Assembly (NCBI RefSeq): GCF_965139615.1
Contig: NZ_CBCSIQ010000023.1
Coordinates: 1-64,000 of the forward strand
Origin: Kerstersia similis
Lineage (GTDB): Bacteria > Pseudomonadota > Gammaproteobacteria > Burkholderiales > Burkholderiaceae_B
Length of the DNA: 64,000 nt
Direction of reading: 5' to 3'
Shown: piece after piece, positions 24,983 through 32,880 of the stretch
Layout of the letters: every line of letters begins with the position of its first letter
Numbering within the stretch: the first letter of the stretch is position 1
Made by a program: the position numbers and the translations under genes
Notes under the pieces: generated by a model
Database searches by the model: none
Seen by the model: the letters and a program-made list of their open reading frames with translations, nothing else
What the model was told of the DNA's origin: nothing

Positions 24983-25543
24983 CTATGTGCGGTCATAGGG
25001 CAGCAGGATTTTGCGCAACAGCGTCGCCAGTACGCGGCATTCCGCATCGTCTAGCGGATGCAGCACGCGTTTCATTTCTGCCATGTAGGTGTCCAGCGCG
25101 GCCCGCAGGGTGGCCTGGCCGCTGTCCGTCAGGCTGACAAAAATGCTGCGGCGGTCGTCGGGATTCGGCGTACGGGTAATCAGGCCGCGTTTTTCCAGGG
25201 AATCAAGACGGTAGGTCATGGCACCGGACGTCAACAGCAACTGCGCCGTGAGTTGCTGGGGGTGCAGGGTATAGGGCGGGCCGCTGCGGTAGAGCGCCGC
25301 CACTACATCGAAGTCGCCCATCTGCAGGGAATGCTCACGAAACTGGCGCTGCATATCGCGATCCAGCAGGGCAGCCAGCCGCCAGATGCGGCTGGTGACA
25401 TGCATGGGTGAGATGTCTGCGCCAGGGGCATGCTGCTGCCACTGTGACAGGATGAGATCGACGAAATCCCCGCCGGCAGGGTCACTGGCCGCAGGCGGGG
25501 AGTCTTCGTGTGCAACAGGGGCCTGAAAATTAGGGGGCTGCAT
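24983..25543 (-). CDS. MarR-family transcriptional regulator
   Basis: 186-aa winged-helix regulator. About 45 N-terminal residues precede the dimerisation helix (SRIWRLAALLDRDMQRQF); the DNA-reading region is LHPQQLTAQLLLTSGAMTYRLDSLEKRGLITRTPNPDDRRSIFVSLTDSG. The start codon lies 15 bp from a perfect palindrome, so autoregulation is likely. Ribosome-binding sequence is weak (AAAG). The next gene downstream is the CynX-like transporter, the presumable target. Confidence 0.93.
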   Translation of the reverse strand: MQPPNFQAPVAHEDSPPAASDPAGGDFVDLILSQWQQHAPGADISPMHVTSRIWRLAALLDRDMQRQFREHSLQMGDFDVVAALYRSGPPYTLHPQQLTAQLLLTSGAMTYRLDSLEKRGLITRTPNPDDRRSIFVSLTDSGQATLRAALDTYMAEMKRVLHPLDDAECRVLATLLRKILLPYDRT

Positions 25544-25558
25544 TATCTTTAAATTGAC

Positions 25559-25576
25559 TATCTTTAATTAAAGATA
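25559..25576. promoter_or_regulatory. MarR operator candidate: perfect 18-bp palindrome
   Basis: TATCTTTAATTAAAGATA is fully self-complementary and begins 15 bp upstream of the marR start codon. A partial second copy of the half-site (TATCTTTAAATTGA) lies between it and the start codon at 25544-25557. AT-rich palindromes next to their own gene are usual MarR sites. Confidence 0.7.
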
Positions 25577-25680
25577 TTTTATGGGGCAGCGCCAAGACAG
25601 TCAAAACTTACATGCCACCCTGTGAATGGATAGGGGCGGTGCGGCCGGGAATGCAGGCGGGATGGTGGGCTGAGCTTGCG

Positions 25681-26292
25681 CTAGCGATGCAGGGAGGCCA
25701 GTCGTGCTGCCAGCAGTACGAATGCCGCAGCGAAGGTTCTGCGCATCCATGACAGCACCGCTGGCCTTTCCAGCACATGACGCCGCATCGTGGCGGCGAA
25801 CAGGCCATAGAGTGCGAATACCGCAAATGTCATGGCCATGAATACCAGGCTCAGGATCAGCATGTGCAAGGTGGCGTTGTTTTCCTCCGGCGAGACGAAC
25901 TGGGGGAGAAAGGCAAGAAAAAATATCGACAGCTTAGGATTCAGCAGATTGAGCAGGATCCCGGAGAGGATGGTGGACCCATGGGAGCGCGGGGTGTCAT
26001 CCGTGTCCATGCGTACGCTGCCCCGGTTCTGCAGCGTCATCCAGGCCATCCAGACCAGGTAGGCGACACCCAGATATTTCACGACTTCAAATGCCAGAGC
26101 ACTGGTGTGCAGCAGCGCTGCCAGCCCTGTCATGGCAGCCAGTATGTGCGGCACGATGCCCAGGGTGCAGCCGAAGGCTGCGATGACGCTGGTGCGCCGT
26201 CCGTGCGCCAGGCCGGCGGCAATGGTGTAAACGGCGCCCGTTCCGGGCGAAGCCACCACAATCAGAGAGGTCAGGAGGAATTCCGGTGTCAT
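25681..26292 (-). CDS. LysE/RhtB-family amino acid exporter
   Basis: 203-aa membrane protein with about six helices. Opening TPEFLLTSLIVVASPGTGAVYTIAAGLAHGRR holds the family PGP-like turn (here SPGTGAVY), and the middle holds KYLGVAYLVWMAWMTL followed by the NPKLSIFFLAFLPQFV motif. Substrate unknown; homologues export lysine, threonine or homoserine. The AraC-type gene upstream on the same strand (340 bp away) is a possible regulator. Confidence 0.92.
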   Translation of the reverse strand: MTPEFLLTSLIVVASPGTGAVYTIAAGLAHGRRTSVIAAFGCTLGIVPHILAAMTGLAALLHTSALAFEVVKYLGVAYLVWMAWMTLQNRGSVRMDTDDTPRSHGSTILSGILLNLLNPKLSIFFLAFLPQFVSPEENNATLHMLILSLVFMAMTFAVFALYGLFAATMRRHVLERPAVLSWMRRTFAAAFVLLAARLASLHR

Positions 26293-26632
26293 GAGAATCT
26301 ATTCCTGTGATGCGTGGTCGAGACTGCACTGCGGCATTCTTGATGGCGCCGCCTGATGAGAGAAGTGCAAGCGTGTTACGGACAGAGTGCGGGATAGCAT
26401 GGCATTTTTCCAAGTGGCTGACAGGGGGTCAGTCTGTGGCTAGCCAGTCAGTGCGTCTTGAAAAAAATTGCAGCGCACGACGCATCCAGGTGCGCCCCGG
26501 CTTTTGGCCAGAGACGGATGGACGCGCAATGATCAAGATGACCGGGAAGAACGATGCGGATCAGGGCGCTGGCCGCAGGGGGGCATCAATGGAGCGACGG
26601 CACCCGGAATCAGATGGGGGCAGAATGGGGAT
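26293..26632. other. Intergenic region between araC-type and lysE-type genes
   Basis: 340 bp, reverse-strand genes on both sides. Open frames across it have no family-like sequence. No terminator or clear promoter could be recognised; it presumably holds the promoter of the LysE-type gene. Confidence 0.45.
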
Positions 26633-27448
26633 TCAGCCTGATCTGGCCTCGCGGGCGTACTGGCCGGGAGAAAATCCGAAGCAGCGGACAAAGCAGCGGG
26701 TCATGTGGCTTTGGTCGGCAAAGCCGCAAGCCAGCGCGGCATCCGCCAGCGGCATGCCCTGGGCAATGAACTGCCGTACTTGCTGGATGCGCCGTTGCAC
26801 CAGATAGGCATGAGGCGTGAGTCCGGTCAGGCGGGAAAAGGCCCGAACCAGCTGGAAGCGGCTCATATTGGCTTCCCGTGCCAGGTCTGCGAGGGAAACT
26901 GGTGCAGAAGGCGCGTCATCTATCATGGTTTTGGCGCGTATCGCCGTCGTCTGTCCAACAACTGGTGCGGGCACGGGCCGATCTAACAGATGCGCCAGCA
27001 AGAGTGGCAACATTTCCTCGACGGCCAGGTGCGTGCCGCCAGGGTGGGTCTGTGTCACGGCTTGGTAAAGCTTGGCGAACAGTGGCGCTGCCTGTGGGTT
27101 GCGCAAGGCTGGGTGGGCGAACTCATGGGGGTGTGTACTGTTGCCCTCAGCCATATCGGCCAAGGTGTCAGTGATGAGCTGCGGCGCAAAGTACAGCATG
27201 TGCCAGCGGCGTGCTGCGTCGCCGATCGGCATGCCGTCGTGGACTTCGCCAGGGTTGACTGAAATGAGGTCGCCGGCCGTGGCCTCGACGTCACCCCTGC
27301 CACTGGCCGAGCGCTGCGCACCCGTTACGATCAGGCCTATCCCGAATTCGTCATGGATATGCCTGGCAAAACGCCGCCGGGATTGCGCTTCGACGATGTC
27401 GATGCCCAATTCCGCAATTCTGCGCACGGTGACTGTGTGGTCTGCCAT
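26633..27448 (-). CDS. AraC-family transcriptional regulator
   Basis: 271 aa. N-terminal cupin-like sensor domain (about 15-160; RHIHDEFGIGLIVTGAQRS, DLISVNPGEVHDG) and a C-terminal double helix-turn-helix (about 175-268; SLADLAREANMSRFQLVRAFSRLTGLTPHAYLVQRRIQQ followed by LADAALACGFADQSHMTRCFVRCFGFSPGQYA). This architecture is common for regulators of adjacent LysE exporters, the neighbour here. It lies 9 bp downstream of rmuC and may be read through from it. Confidence 0.93.
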   Translation of the reverse strand: MADHTVTVRRIAELGIDIVEAQSRRRFARHIHDEFGIGLIVTGAQRSASGRGDVEATAGDLISVNPGEVHDGMPIGDAARRWHMLYFAPQLITDTLADMAEGNSTHPHEFAHPALRNPQAAPLFAKLYQAVTQTHPGGTHLAVEEMLPLLLAHLLDRPVPAPVVGQTTAIRAKTMIDDAPSAPVSLADLAREANMSRFQLVRAFSRLTGLTPHAYLVQRRIQQVRQFIAQGMPLADAALACGFADQSHMTRCFVRCFGFSPGQYAREARSG

Positions 27449-27457
27449 GGTGAGGAT

Positions 27458-28906
27458 TCAGTCTGGCGTTGAGTCTGGTGGGGAGGCTGCGCCGGTGCTG
27501 TTGTCCGATAGGGGCCCAGTTTCCTCGAGCTCCAGCGCGGCGCGTTGCACCAGATGGGCGGGCAGATTGCCTTGCACGGCGACGCCCAGGCGTTGGAAAT
27601 CATTGGCTTGCTGGATCAGATTGCCGCGTCCCGTGACCAGCCGGTTGATGGCAGTATTGTGTGCGTCGCGGGCGCGGTCCAGCGCCTTGCCGACTTCTTC
27701 CATGCTGGCCAGGAAGCCGACCAGCTTGCGATAGACGCTGGAGGCGCGCTCGGCCAGTTCCATGGTGTGCATGTTCTGGGCTTCGAAACGCCAAAGCTGG
27801 CGCACGATATTCAGGCTCGATAGCAGTGTGGTGGGGGTGGTCACCAGCACATTGCTTTCAATGGCGCGCTGGAATAATTCGCTGTCGGCGCGCATGGCTT
27901 CCGCAAAGGCCGATTCGATGGGGACGAACATGAAGACCATTTCCGGGGTGTTGAGCCCGGGCAGCTGGAAGTAGGAACGATCCGAGAGCTCCTTGATGCG
28001 GCTACCGATTGCCGCCACGTGCTCCTTCAGCGCCAGGGCGCGTTCGGCCGGGTCTTCGGCGTTGACGTAGCGGGTGTAGGCATTGAGCGAGGCCTTGGCA
28101 TCGACGATCAGGTGCTTGCCTTGAGGCAGGTAGATAATGGCGTCAGGGCGGCGGCGGCCCTCTTCGGTTTGAAAGCTGACTTCGCGGCGGTAGTCGCGCC
28201 CGTCCTGAAGGCCGGAGCGCTCCAGCACATTTTCCAGGACCAGTTCCCCCCAGTTGCCTTGCTTTTTGGCTTCGCCCTTGAGCGCGACGGCCAGGCCATG
28301 GGCTTCGGCGCTCATTTGCCGGTTCAATTCCTTGAGCTGTGCCAGCTCGGCTTTCAGGCTGGCATGGTGCGCGATGTCCTGGCCATGGATTTCTTCGATT
28401 TTGCCCCGGAATTCCTGTAGCCGTTCGCGCAAGGGTTGCAGGATCTGATCCAGGTTGTCGCGGTTGGCCTGCGTGAAGCGACGGCTCTTGTCTTCCAGGA
28501 TGTCATTGGCCAGGCTGCGGAACTGATCGGCCAGCGTATTGCGCGCGTCTTGCAGCAAGGCGATTTTCTCTGCGTGCCGTTCCCGTTCCGCTTCCAGTTG
28601 CGCCTGCCTGCCCGCCAGGCGTTCCTGCAGCGTCGCATGTTCGCCGCGCAGCGAATCCAGCGTGGCGCGCCAATATTCGGTTTGTTCGGTCTGGTCTTCC
28701 AGGCGCTGATGCAGGCTGATGATTTCTGATTCGCGGGCTTCCTGGCGTACCTGGGCGGCACTGAGTTCCGTCTGCAATGCCTGGCAGGCGCTGTCGATGG
28801 CATGGCGTTGGCGGGCGCGCAACAGGAGTGTCGCTACCATCAGGCCGATCAGCAGGCCGGCCAGGAGCGGCCACAGGAAAGACAGGGTGGTCAGAGAGGA
28901 AGGCAT
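27458..28906 (-). CDS. rmuC: DNA recombination protein RmuC
   Basis: 482 aa. One N-terminal membrane helix (SFLWPLLAGLLIGLMVATLLL), a long coiled coil (about 35-190, QALQTELSAAQVRQEARE and onward), and the RmuC nuclease-like domain (about 215-430) with GNWGELVLENVLERSGL, PDAIIYLPQGKHLIVDAKASL and NVLVTTPTTLLSSLNIVRQLW. RmuC limits recombination at inverted repeats and has a PD-(D/E)XK-like core (the VDAKAS segment). Start taken at MPSSLTTLS; upstream frame is low-quality. Divergent from the thioredoxin-like gene. Confidence 0.93.
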   Translation of the reverse strand: MPSSLTTLSFLWPLLAGLLIGLMVATLLLRARQRHAIDSACQALQTELSAAQVRQEARESEIISLHQRLEDQTEQTEYWRATLDSLRGEHATLQERLAGRQAQLEAERERHAEKIALLQDARNTLADQFRSLANDILEDKSRRFTQANRDNLDQILQPLRERLQEFRGKIEEIHGQDIAHHASLKAELAQLKELNRQMSAEAHGLAVALKGEAKKQGNWGELVLENVLERSGLQDGRDYRREVSFQTEEGRRRPDAIIYLPQGKHLIVDAKASLNAYTRYVNAEDPAERALALKEHVAAIGSRIKELSDRSYFQLPGLNTPEMVFMFVPIESAFAEAMRADSELFQRAIESNVLVTTPTTLLSSLNIVRQLWRFEAQNMHTMELAERASSVYRKLVGFLASMEEVGKALDRARDAHNTAINRLVTGRGNLIQQANDFQRLGVAVQGNLPAHLVQRAALELEETGPLSDNSTGAASPPDSTPD

Positions 28907-29085
28907 GGATGGCGCGTGCGATCGAAACAACGGAAGCCGCCATTGTCCCATGGCGCCTGGGGACAGGCTACGATGTGGCCTGCAAGTGCTGCGCGCGGGC
29001 CGGGTATGAAGGCCCGCCGTTGATGTGCAGCGCAGAAATGACGGGACTGCGGCGGCCGACAGTGGCGCCTCGAAGGAATAGGGAT

Positions 29086-29493
29086 ATGGAATGGCGTGAC
29101 AGCATGCCGGGCCGGGCAGTGGAAGAGGGGTATGAGGGCTCGCGCGAAGACACCGGCTTATCGGAAACGGAGTTGAACGACGGTACGGCGGATCGTTTTT
29201 TGCTGGATGCCGCTGGCACGACGCTGCTGGTCTTTCATAGCAAGACCTGCGCCAATTGCGCGGTGGCGCGGCGGCAATTGCCTGGCATGCGCCTGCCGGT
29301 TGCCCGGCTGGCCTGGGTGGATGCCGGAGAGAATGGCGGCCTGGTGGAACGCTACGAGGTGTTTCACCTGCCGGCCATGTTCGTGGTGCGTGACGGGGTG
29401 TTCTATGGCGCGATCCAGGCACATCTGAGCGCCGTGGATATCGGCCGCCAGATCCGTTTGGCGCTGGACAGCTACCCTGCCGAACTGCCTTGA
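29086..29493 (+). CDS. Thioredoxin-like protein
   Basis: 135 aa. The thioredoxin fold covers about 35-135: TTLLVFHSKTCANCAVARRQLPGM with an active-site CANC (rather than CGPC), then ARLAWVDAGENGGLVERYEVFHLPAMFVVRDGVF, in which the cis-proline is in HLPAMFVV. No signal peptide or membrane helix is seen, so it should be cytosolic. The N-terminal 35 residues are acidic and unlike the fold. ATG 29086 chosen because AAGGAATAGGG precedes it. Partner and role are unknown. Confidence 0.82.
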   Translation: MEWRDSMPGRAVEEGYEGSREDTGLSETELNDGTADRFLLDAAGTTLLVFHSKTCANCAVARRQLPGMRLPVARLAWVDAGENGGLVERYEVFHLPAMFVVRDGVFYGAIQAHLSAVDIGRQIRLALDSYPAELP

Positions 29494-29633
29494 GGGCAGA
29501 GGAACGAAGGGCCGGGGAACTCCAGGGCTGAGGGAAGTATCGCCGGTCGCAGTCGCGTGCGTCCGGCGAGCTGTCATCACGGCCTAAGGGGATGGCGGCA
29601 GGGCACGCTGCTTAGGGGAATCAGGATGGGGCG

Positions 29634-29674
29634 GCATGGCGGGTGGATGGCACCGGCAAGTCCACCCGCCATGC
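29634..29674. other. 14-bp-stem hairpin between convergent genes
   Basis: GCATGGCGGGTGGA / TCCACCCGCCATGC, perfect over 14 bp with a 13-base loop, lies between the ends of the thioredoxin-like gene and glcB (17 bp past the glcB stop). No U-tract on either strand, so it may be a transcript-end stabiliser rather than an intrinsic terminator. Confidence 0.55.
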
Positions 29675-29690
29675 TGCGCCCGGGCGCGAC

Positions 29691-31862
29691 TTAACCTTGC
29701 GCCTTGACCTTCAGCCGATAGGCGTGCAGCAGCGGCTCGGTGTAGCCGTTGGGCTGTTCACGGCCCTGAAAGACCAGGGCGCGGGCGGCCTGGAAGGCCA
29801 GTGAGGCATCGAAGTGGCCTGCCATCGGGCGATAGAGCGGATCCCCTGCATTTTGCTGATCGACCACCGCCGCCATGCGGCGCAGCGTGGCGTCAACCTG
29901 TTCCGCACTGACAATCCCGTGGTGCAGCCAGTTGGCGATATGCTGGCTTGAAATGCGCAGCGTGGCGCGGTCTTCCATCAGGCCGATGTTGTTGATGTCC
30001 GGTACCTTGGAGCAGCCTACGCCCTGGTCCACCCAGCGCACGACATAGCCCAGTATCCCCTGGGCATTGTTATCCAGTTCCCGTTGGATGTCTTCGGCGC
30101 TCCAGTCCGGTTTGGCCACGACAGGGATCTGCAGCAGATCGTCCAGCAATGCATCGCGGACTTGCAGATAGGCGGTTTGCGCCAGTTCGCGCTGTACCGC
30201 CTGGACATTGACCTGGTGATAGTGAATGGCGTGCAGCACAGCCGCCGTGGGTGAGGGCACCCAGGCGGTATTGGCGCCAGCCTTGGGATGGGCGATTTTC
30301 TGTTCTAGCATGGCTGCCATCAGGTCAGGCATGGCCCACATGCCTTTACCGATCTGCGCCCGGCCGCCTAGGCCGGCATGCAGACCGGCCAGCACGTTGT
30401 TGCGTTCGTAGGCCTGGATCCAGGCCGAGTGTTTCATGTCGCCTTTGCGCAGAACCGGGCCGGCATTCATGATGCTGTGGATTTCATCACCGGTGCGATC
30501 CAGGAAACCGGTATTGATGAAGGCCACGCGGGCGGGCGCTGCAGCGATGCTGGCCAGCAGATTGACGCTGGTACGGCGCTCTTCATCCATGATGCCAAGC
30601 TTGACGGTGTTGCGCGGCAAGCCGAACAGGCCTTCGACGCGGGTGAAAAGCTCATCGGCAAAGCGGACTTCAGCCGGCCCGTGCATTTTCGGCTTCACGA
30701 TATAGATGGAGCGGCGGCGGGAATTGCGCCCGCTGTGCAGGTCGGGCAGGGCGGCCAGCGTCGTGACGACGGCATCCAGAATCCCTTCGAAGATTTCCTC
30801 GCCTTGTGCGTCCAGGATGGCCGGGTTGCGCATGAGGTGGCCGACGTTGCGGATGAACAGCAACGAGCGACCATGCAGCGTCAGTTTGCCGCCTTCGGGC
30901 GTGGTGTACTCGCGATCCGGGTTCAAGGCGCGAGTAAAGGTTTTGCCGTCCTTGCTGACCGATTCGGTCAGCGTGCCCAGAATCAGCCCCAGCCAGTTGC
31001 GGTAGATCTGGGTTTTGTCGGCGGCATCGACGGCGGCGACGGAGTCTTCGCAGTCGATGATGGTGCTGAGCGCCGCTTCCAGCACGATGTCCTTGATGTG
31101 GGCCGGATCGGTGCGGCCAATGGGATGCTCGCCATCGAACTGGATTTCCAGGTGCAGCCCATTGTGCTGCAGCAACAGGGAGTGGGGGGCTTCGGCCGGA
31201 CCCTGGTAGCCACGCAATTGGCCGGGGTCGCGCAGGGCGGTGACGGTGCTGCCCAGGCTGATCTGCAACTGGCCGTTGATGATGCGATAGCGCGTGGCCT
31301 CGGCATGTGAGCCTTGCTGCAAGGGGGCGGCTTCGTCAAGCAGTGTCCTGCCACGGGCAATGACCTGGGCGCCGCGTACCGGGTCATATCCCTTGGTGGG
31401 TGCACCGGCTTCGCGGGGAATGGCGTCCGTGCCGTACAGGGCGTCATACAGGCTGCCCCAGCGGGCATTGGCGGCGTTCAGGGCGTAACGGGCATTGCTG
31501 GCGGGCACCACCAGCTGCGGGCCGGCTTGCCGGGCGATTTCTTCATCGACGTCATCCGAGCCGGCAGACACGGCCTCGGGCAGGGGCTGCAGATAGCCGA
31601 TGTTCTCCAGAAACGCGCGGTAGGCTGCCGTGTCGGTGACCGGGCCGGGATGCTGGGCATGCCATTGATCCAACTGCTGCTGCAGACGGTCGCGTTCAAG
31701 CAGCAATTGCTGGTTGCGTGGGGTGAGATCGTTGACGATGGCAGCAAAGCCCGCCCAGAACGTATCCGCTTGAACGTCGGCAGCCGGCAAGGCTTCGTTG
31801 GAAAGGAATTCGTCGAGTTCCCGCGCAATACGCAGGCCGTGACGCGAAATGCGATCAGACAT
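29691..31862 (-). CDS. glcB: Malate synthase G
   Basis: Condenses glyoxylate with acetyl-CoA to malate, used for growth on two-carbon compounds or glycolate. 723 aa, the exact usual length of the G isoform. TIM-barrel signature sequences are present: AALSTIIDCEDSVAAVDAADK, SIYIVKPKMHGPAEVRFADELF, GIMDEERRTSVNL, and AFINTGFLDRTGDEIHS. The C-terminal segment VGCSKVPDINNIGLMEDRATLRISSQH contains the active-site Asp region. ATG 31862 has AAGGTGGAG upstream; the longer frame is not family-like. The gene lies 205 bp downstream of the ABC transporter genes. Confidence 0.97.
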   Translation of the reverse strand: MSDRISRHGLRIARELDEFLSNEALPAADVQADTFWAGFAAIVNDLTPRNQQLLLERDRLQQQLDQWHAQHPGPVTDTAAYRAFLENIGYLQPLPEAVSAGSDDVDEEIARQAGPQLVVPASNARYALNAANARWGSLYDALYGTDAIPREAGAPTKGYDPVRGAQVIARGRTLLDEAAPLQQGSHAEATRYRIINGQLQISLGSTVTALRDPGQLRGYQGPAEAPHSLLLQHNGLHLEIQFDGEHPIGRTDPAHIKDIVLEAALSTIIDCEDSVAAVDAADKTQIYRNWLGLILGTLTESVSKDGKTFTRALNPDREYTTPEGGKLTLHGRSLLFIRNVGHLMRNPAILDAQGEEIFEGILDAVVTTLAALPDLHSGRNSRRRSIYIVKPKMHGPAEVRFADELFTRVEGLFGLPRNTVKLGIMDEERRTSVNLLASIAAAPARVAFINTGFLDRTGDEIHSIMNAGPVLRKGDMKHSAWIQAYERNNVLAGLHAGLGGRAQIGKGMWAMPDLMAAMLEQKIAHPKAGANTAWVPSPTAAVLHAIHYHQVNVQAVQRELAQTAYLQVRDALLDDLLQIPVVAKPDWSAEDIQRELDNNAQGILGYVVRWVDQGVGCSKVPDINNIGLMEDRATLRISSQHIANWLHHGIVSAEQVDATLRRMAAVVDQQNAGDPLYRPMAGHFDASLAFQAARALVFQGREQPNGYTEPLLHAYRLKVKAQG

Positions 31863-31923
31863 TATTGACTCCACCTTGATTGAAACTCTTATCGCCACTG
31901 CATGTTGCATTGCAGCGAACGTC

Positions 31924-31944
31924 TTTCAGGCTTTTTACCTGAAA
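31924..31944. promoter_or_regulatory. Inverted repeat in the glcB leader/promoter
   Basis: TTTCAGG-N7-CCTGAAA, 62 bp upstream of the glcB start codon, inside an unusually AT-rich stretch (31900-31990) that is likely to hold the promoter. Could be an operator or a leader hairpin. Confidence 0.35.
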
Positions 31945-32067
31945 AGTATTTCGACGTATATGGTGAATGTCTTTTTTATGTATGAAATCAATGCCTTGCA
32001 GGGTGATTATTTCAGATGGTGAAGTGCGGTTGCATGGCGTGGCATGGCGCTTGCCGTACTGCAGCAC

Positions 32068-32880
32068 TTAGCTTGCAGCGGCGCTGCGCCGGAAACTATC
32101 GCTACCCAGATAGGCGCGCCGTACCAGGGGGTCTGCTGCAATGGCGTTCGGGGTGTCCAGTGCAATCAGGCGGCCCTGGGCCAGTACGGCAACGCGGCTG
32201 GCATGGCGAAACACGACATCCAGGCTGTGCTCGGTAAAAAGCACCGCCAGCTGACGCTGTTCGACCAGCGAACGAACCAGATCCATCAGGGCGTGGCGCT
32301 CTGCGCTGTTCATGCCGGCGGCCGGTTCATCCATCAGCAGCAAACGCGGGGCGTGGGCCAGCGCTAGCGCCAGTTCCAGACGTTTGACGTCGCCGTAGGT
32401 CAGAACGCCTGCAGGGCGCCCGGCCTGATCTTCCAGCCCGACTTGCGCCAGCAGGGCAAGCGCTTCTTCGGGCTGGTAGCGGTCTGCGCGCCGCCAGAGG
32501 CGCATCAGGCGGTGGTCGCGTGACAGCAGCGCAGCCTGGACGTTTTCCTGTGCGCTCAGCGTGGCAAAGGTGGCTGCCGTCTGAAATGTGCGGCCTATCC
32601 CCAGGCGCCATATGGCCTGTGGGCTGAGTCGCGTCAGCTCCTGGCCATCAAATCTGACGGAGCCGGCAGTGGGCCGGGCCTGGCCGCCGAGAATGTTGAA
32701 GCAGGTCGATTTACCCGCGCCATTGGGGCCGATCAGGGCCAGTATTTCACCTGCTTGCAGATCGAAGGAAATCCCATCAAGCGCGGTGACGCCGCCGAAA
32801 ACCTGCCGCAAGCCATTCACCTGCAACAGCGGAACGGCAGAGGTTTGGAGTAGCTCGGGAGGGGGCAGTGGTTCAGGCAT
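32068..32880 (-). CDS. Branched-chain amino-acid-type ABC transporter ATP-binding protein (LivG-like)
   Basis: 270 aa ATPase. Walker A GPNGAGKST (51-59), Q-loop in RTFQTAATF, signature region as LTYGDVKRLELALALA (the YGDVKR form seen in many LivG proteins), Walker B LLLMDEPAAGMN and the switch His in LFTEHSLDVV. The C-terminal DTPNAIAADPLVRRAYLG is the LivG-type end. Its start overlaps the permease stop by 8 bases (ATGCCTGA), so translation is coupled. The second ATPase normally paired with it (LivF) is absent from this locus. Confidence 0.92.
   Translation of the reverse strand: MPEPLPPPELLQTSAVPLLQVNGLRQVFGGVTALDGISFDLQAGEILALIGPNGAGKSTCFNILGGQARPTAGSVRFDGQELTRLSPQAIWRLGIGRTFQTAATFATLSAQENVQAALLSRDHRLMRLWRRADRYQPEEALALLAQVGLEDQAGRPAGVLTYGDVKRLELALALAHAPRLLLMDEPAAGMNSAERHALMDLVRSLVEQRQLAVLFTEHSLDVVFRHASRVAVLAQGRLIALDTPNAIAADPLVRRAYLGSDSFRRSAAAS

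Noticed and set aside
23477..25054. 525-codon open frame on the + strand
   Set aside because: Antisense to a clear 12-helix CynX-like transporter; composition (Gln/Gly/Arg-rich) is that of a shadow frame.
26307..26807. 166-codon + strand frame covering the araC/lysE intergenic region
   Set aside because: Half of it is antisense to the AraC helix-turn-helix, no ribosome site, no family resemblance.
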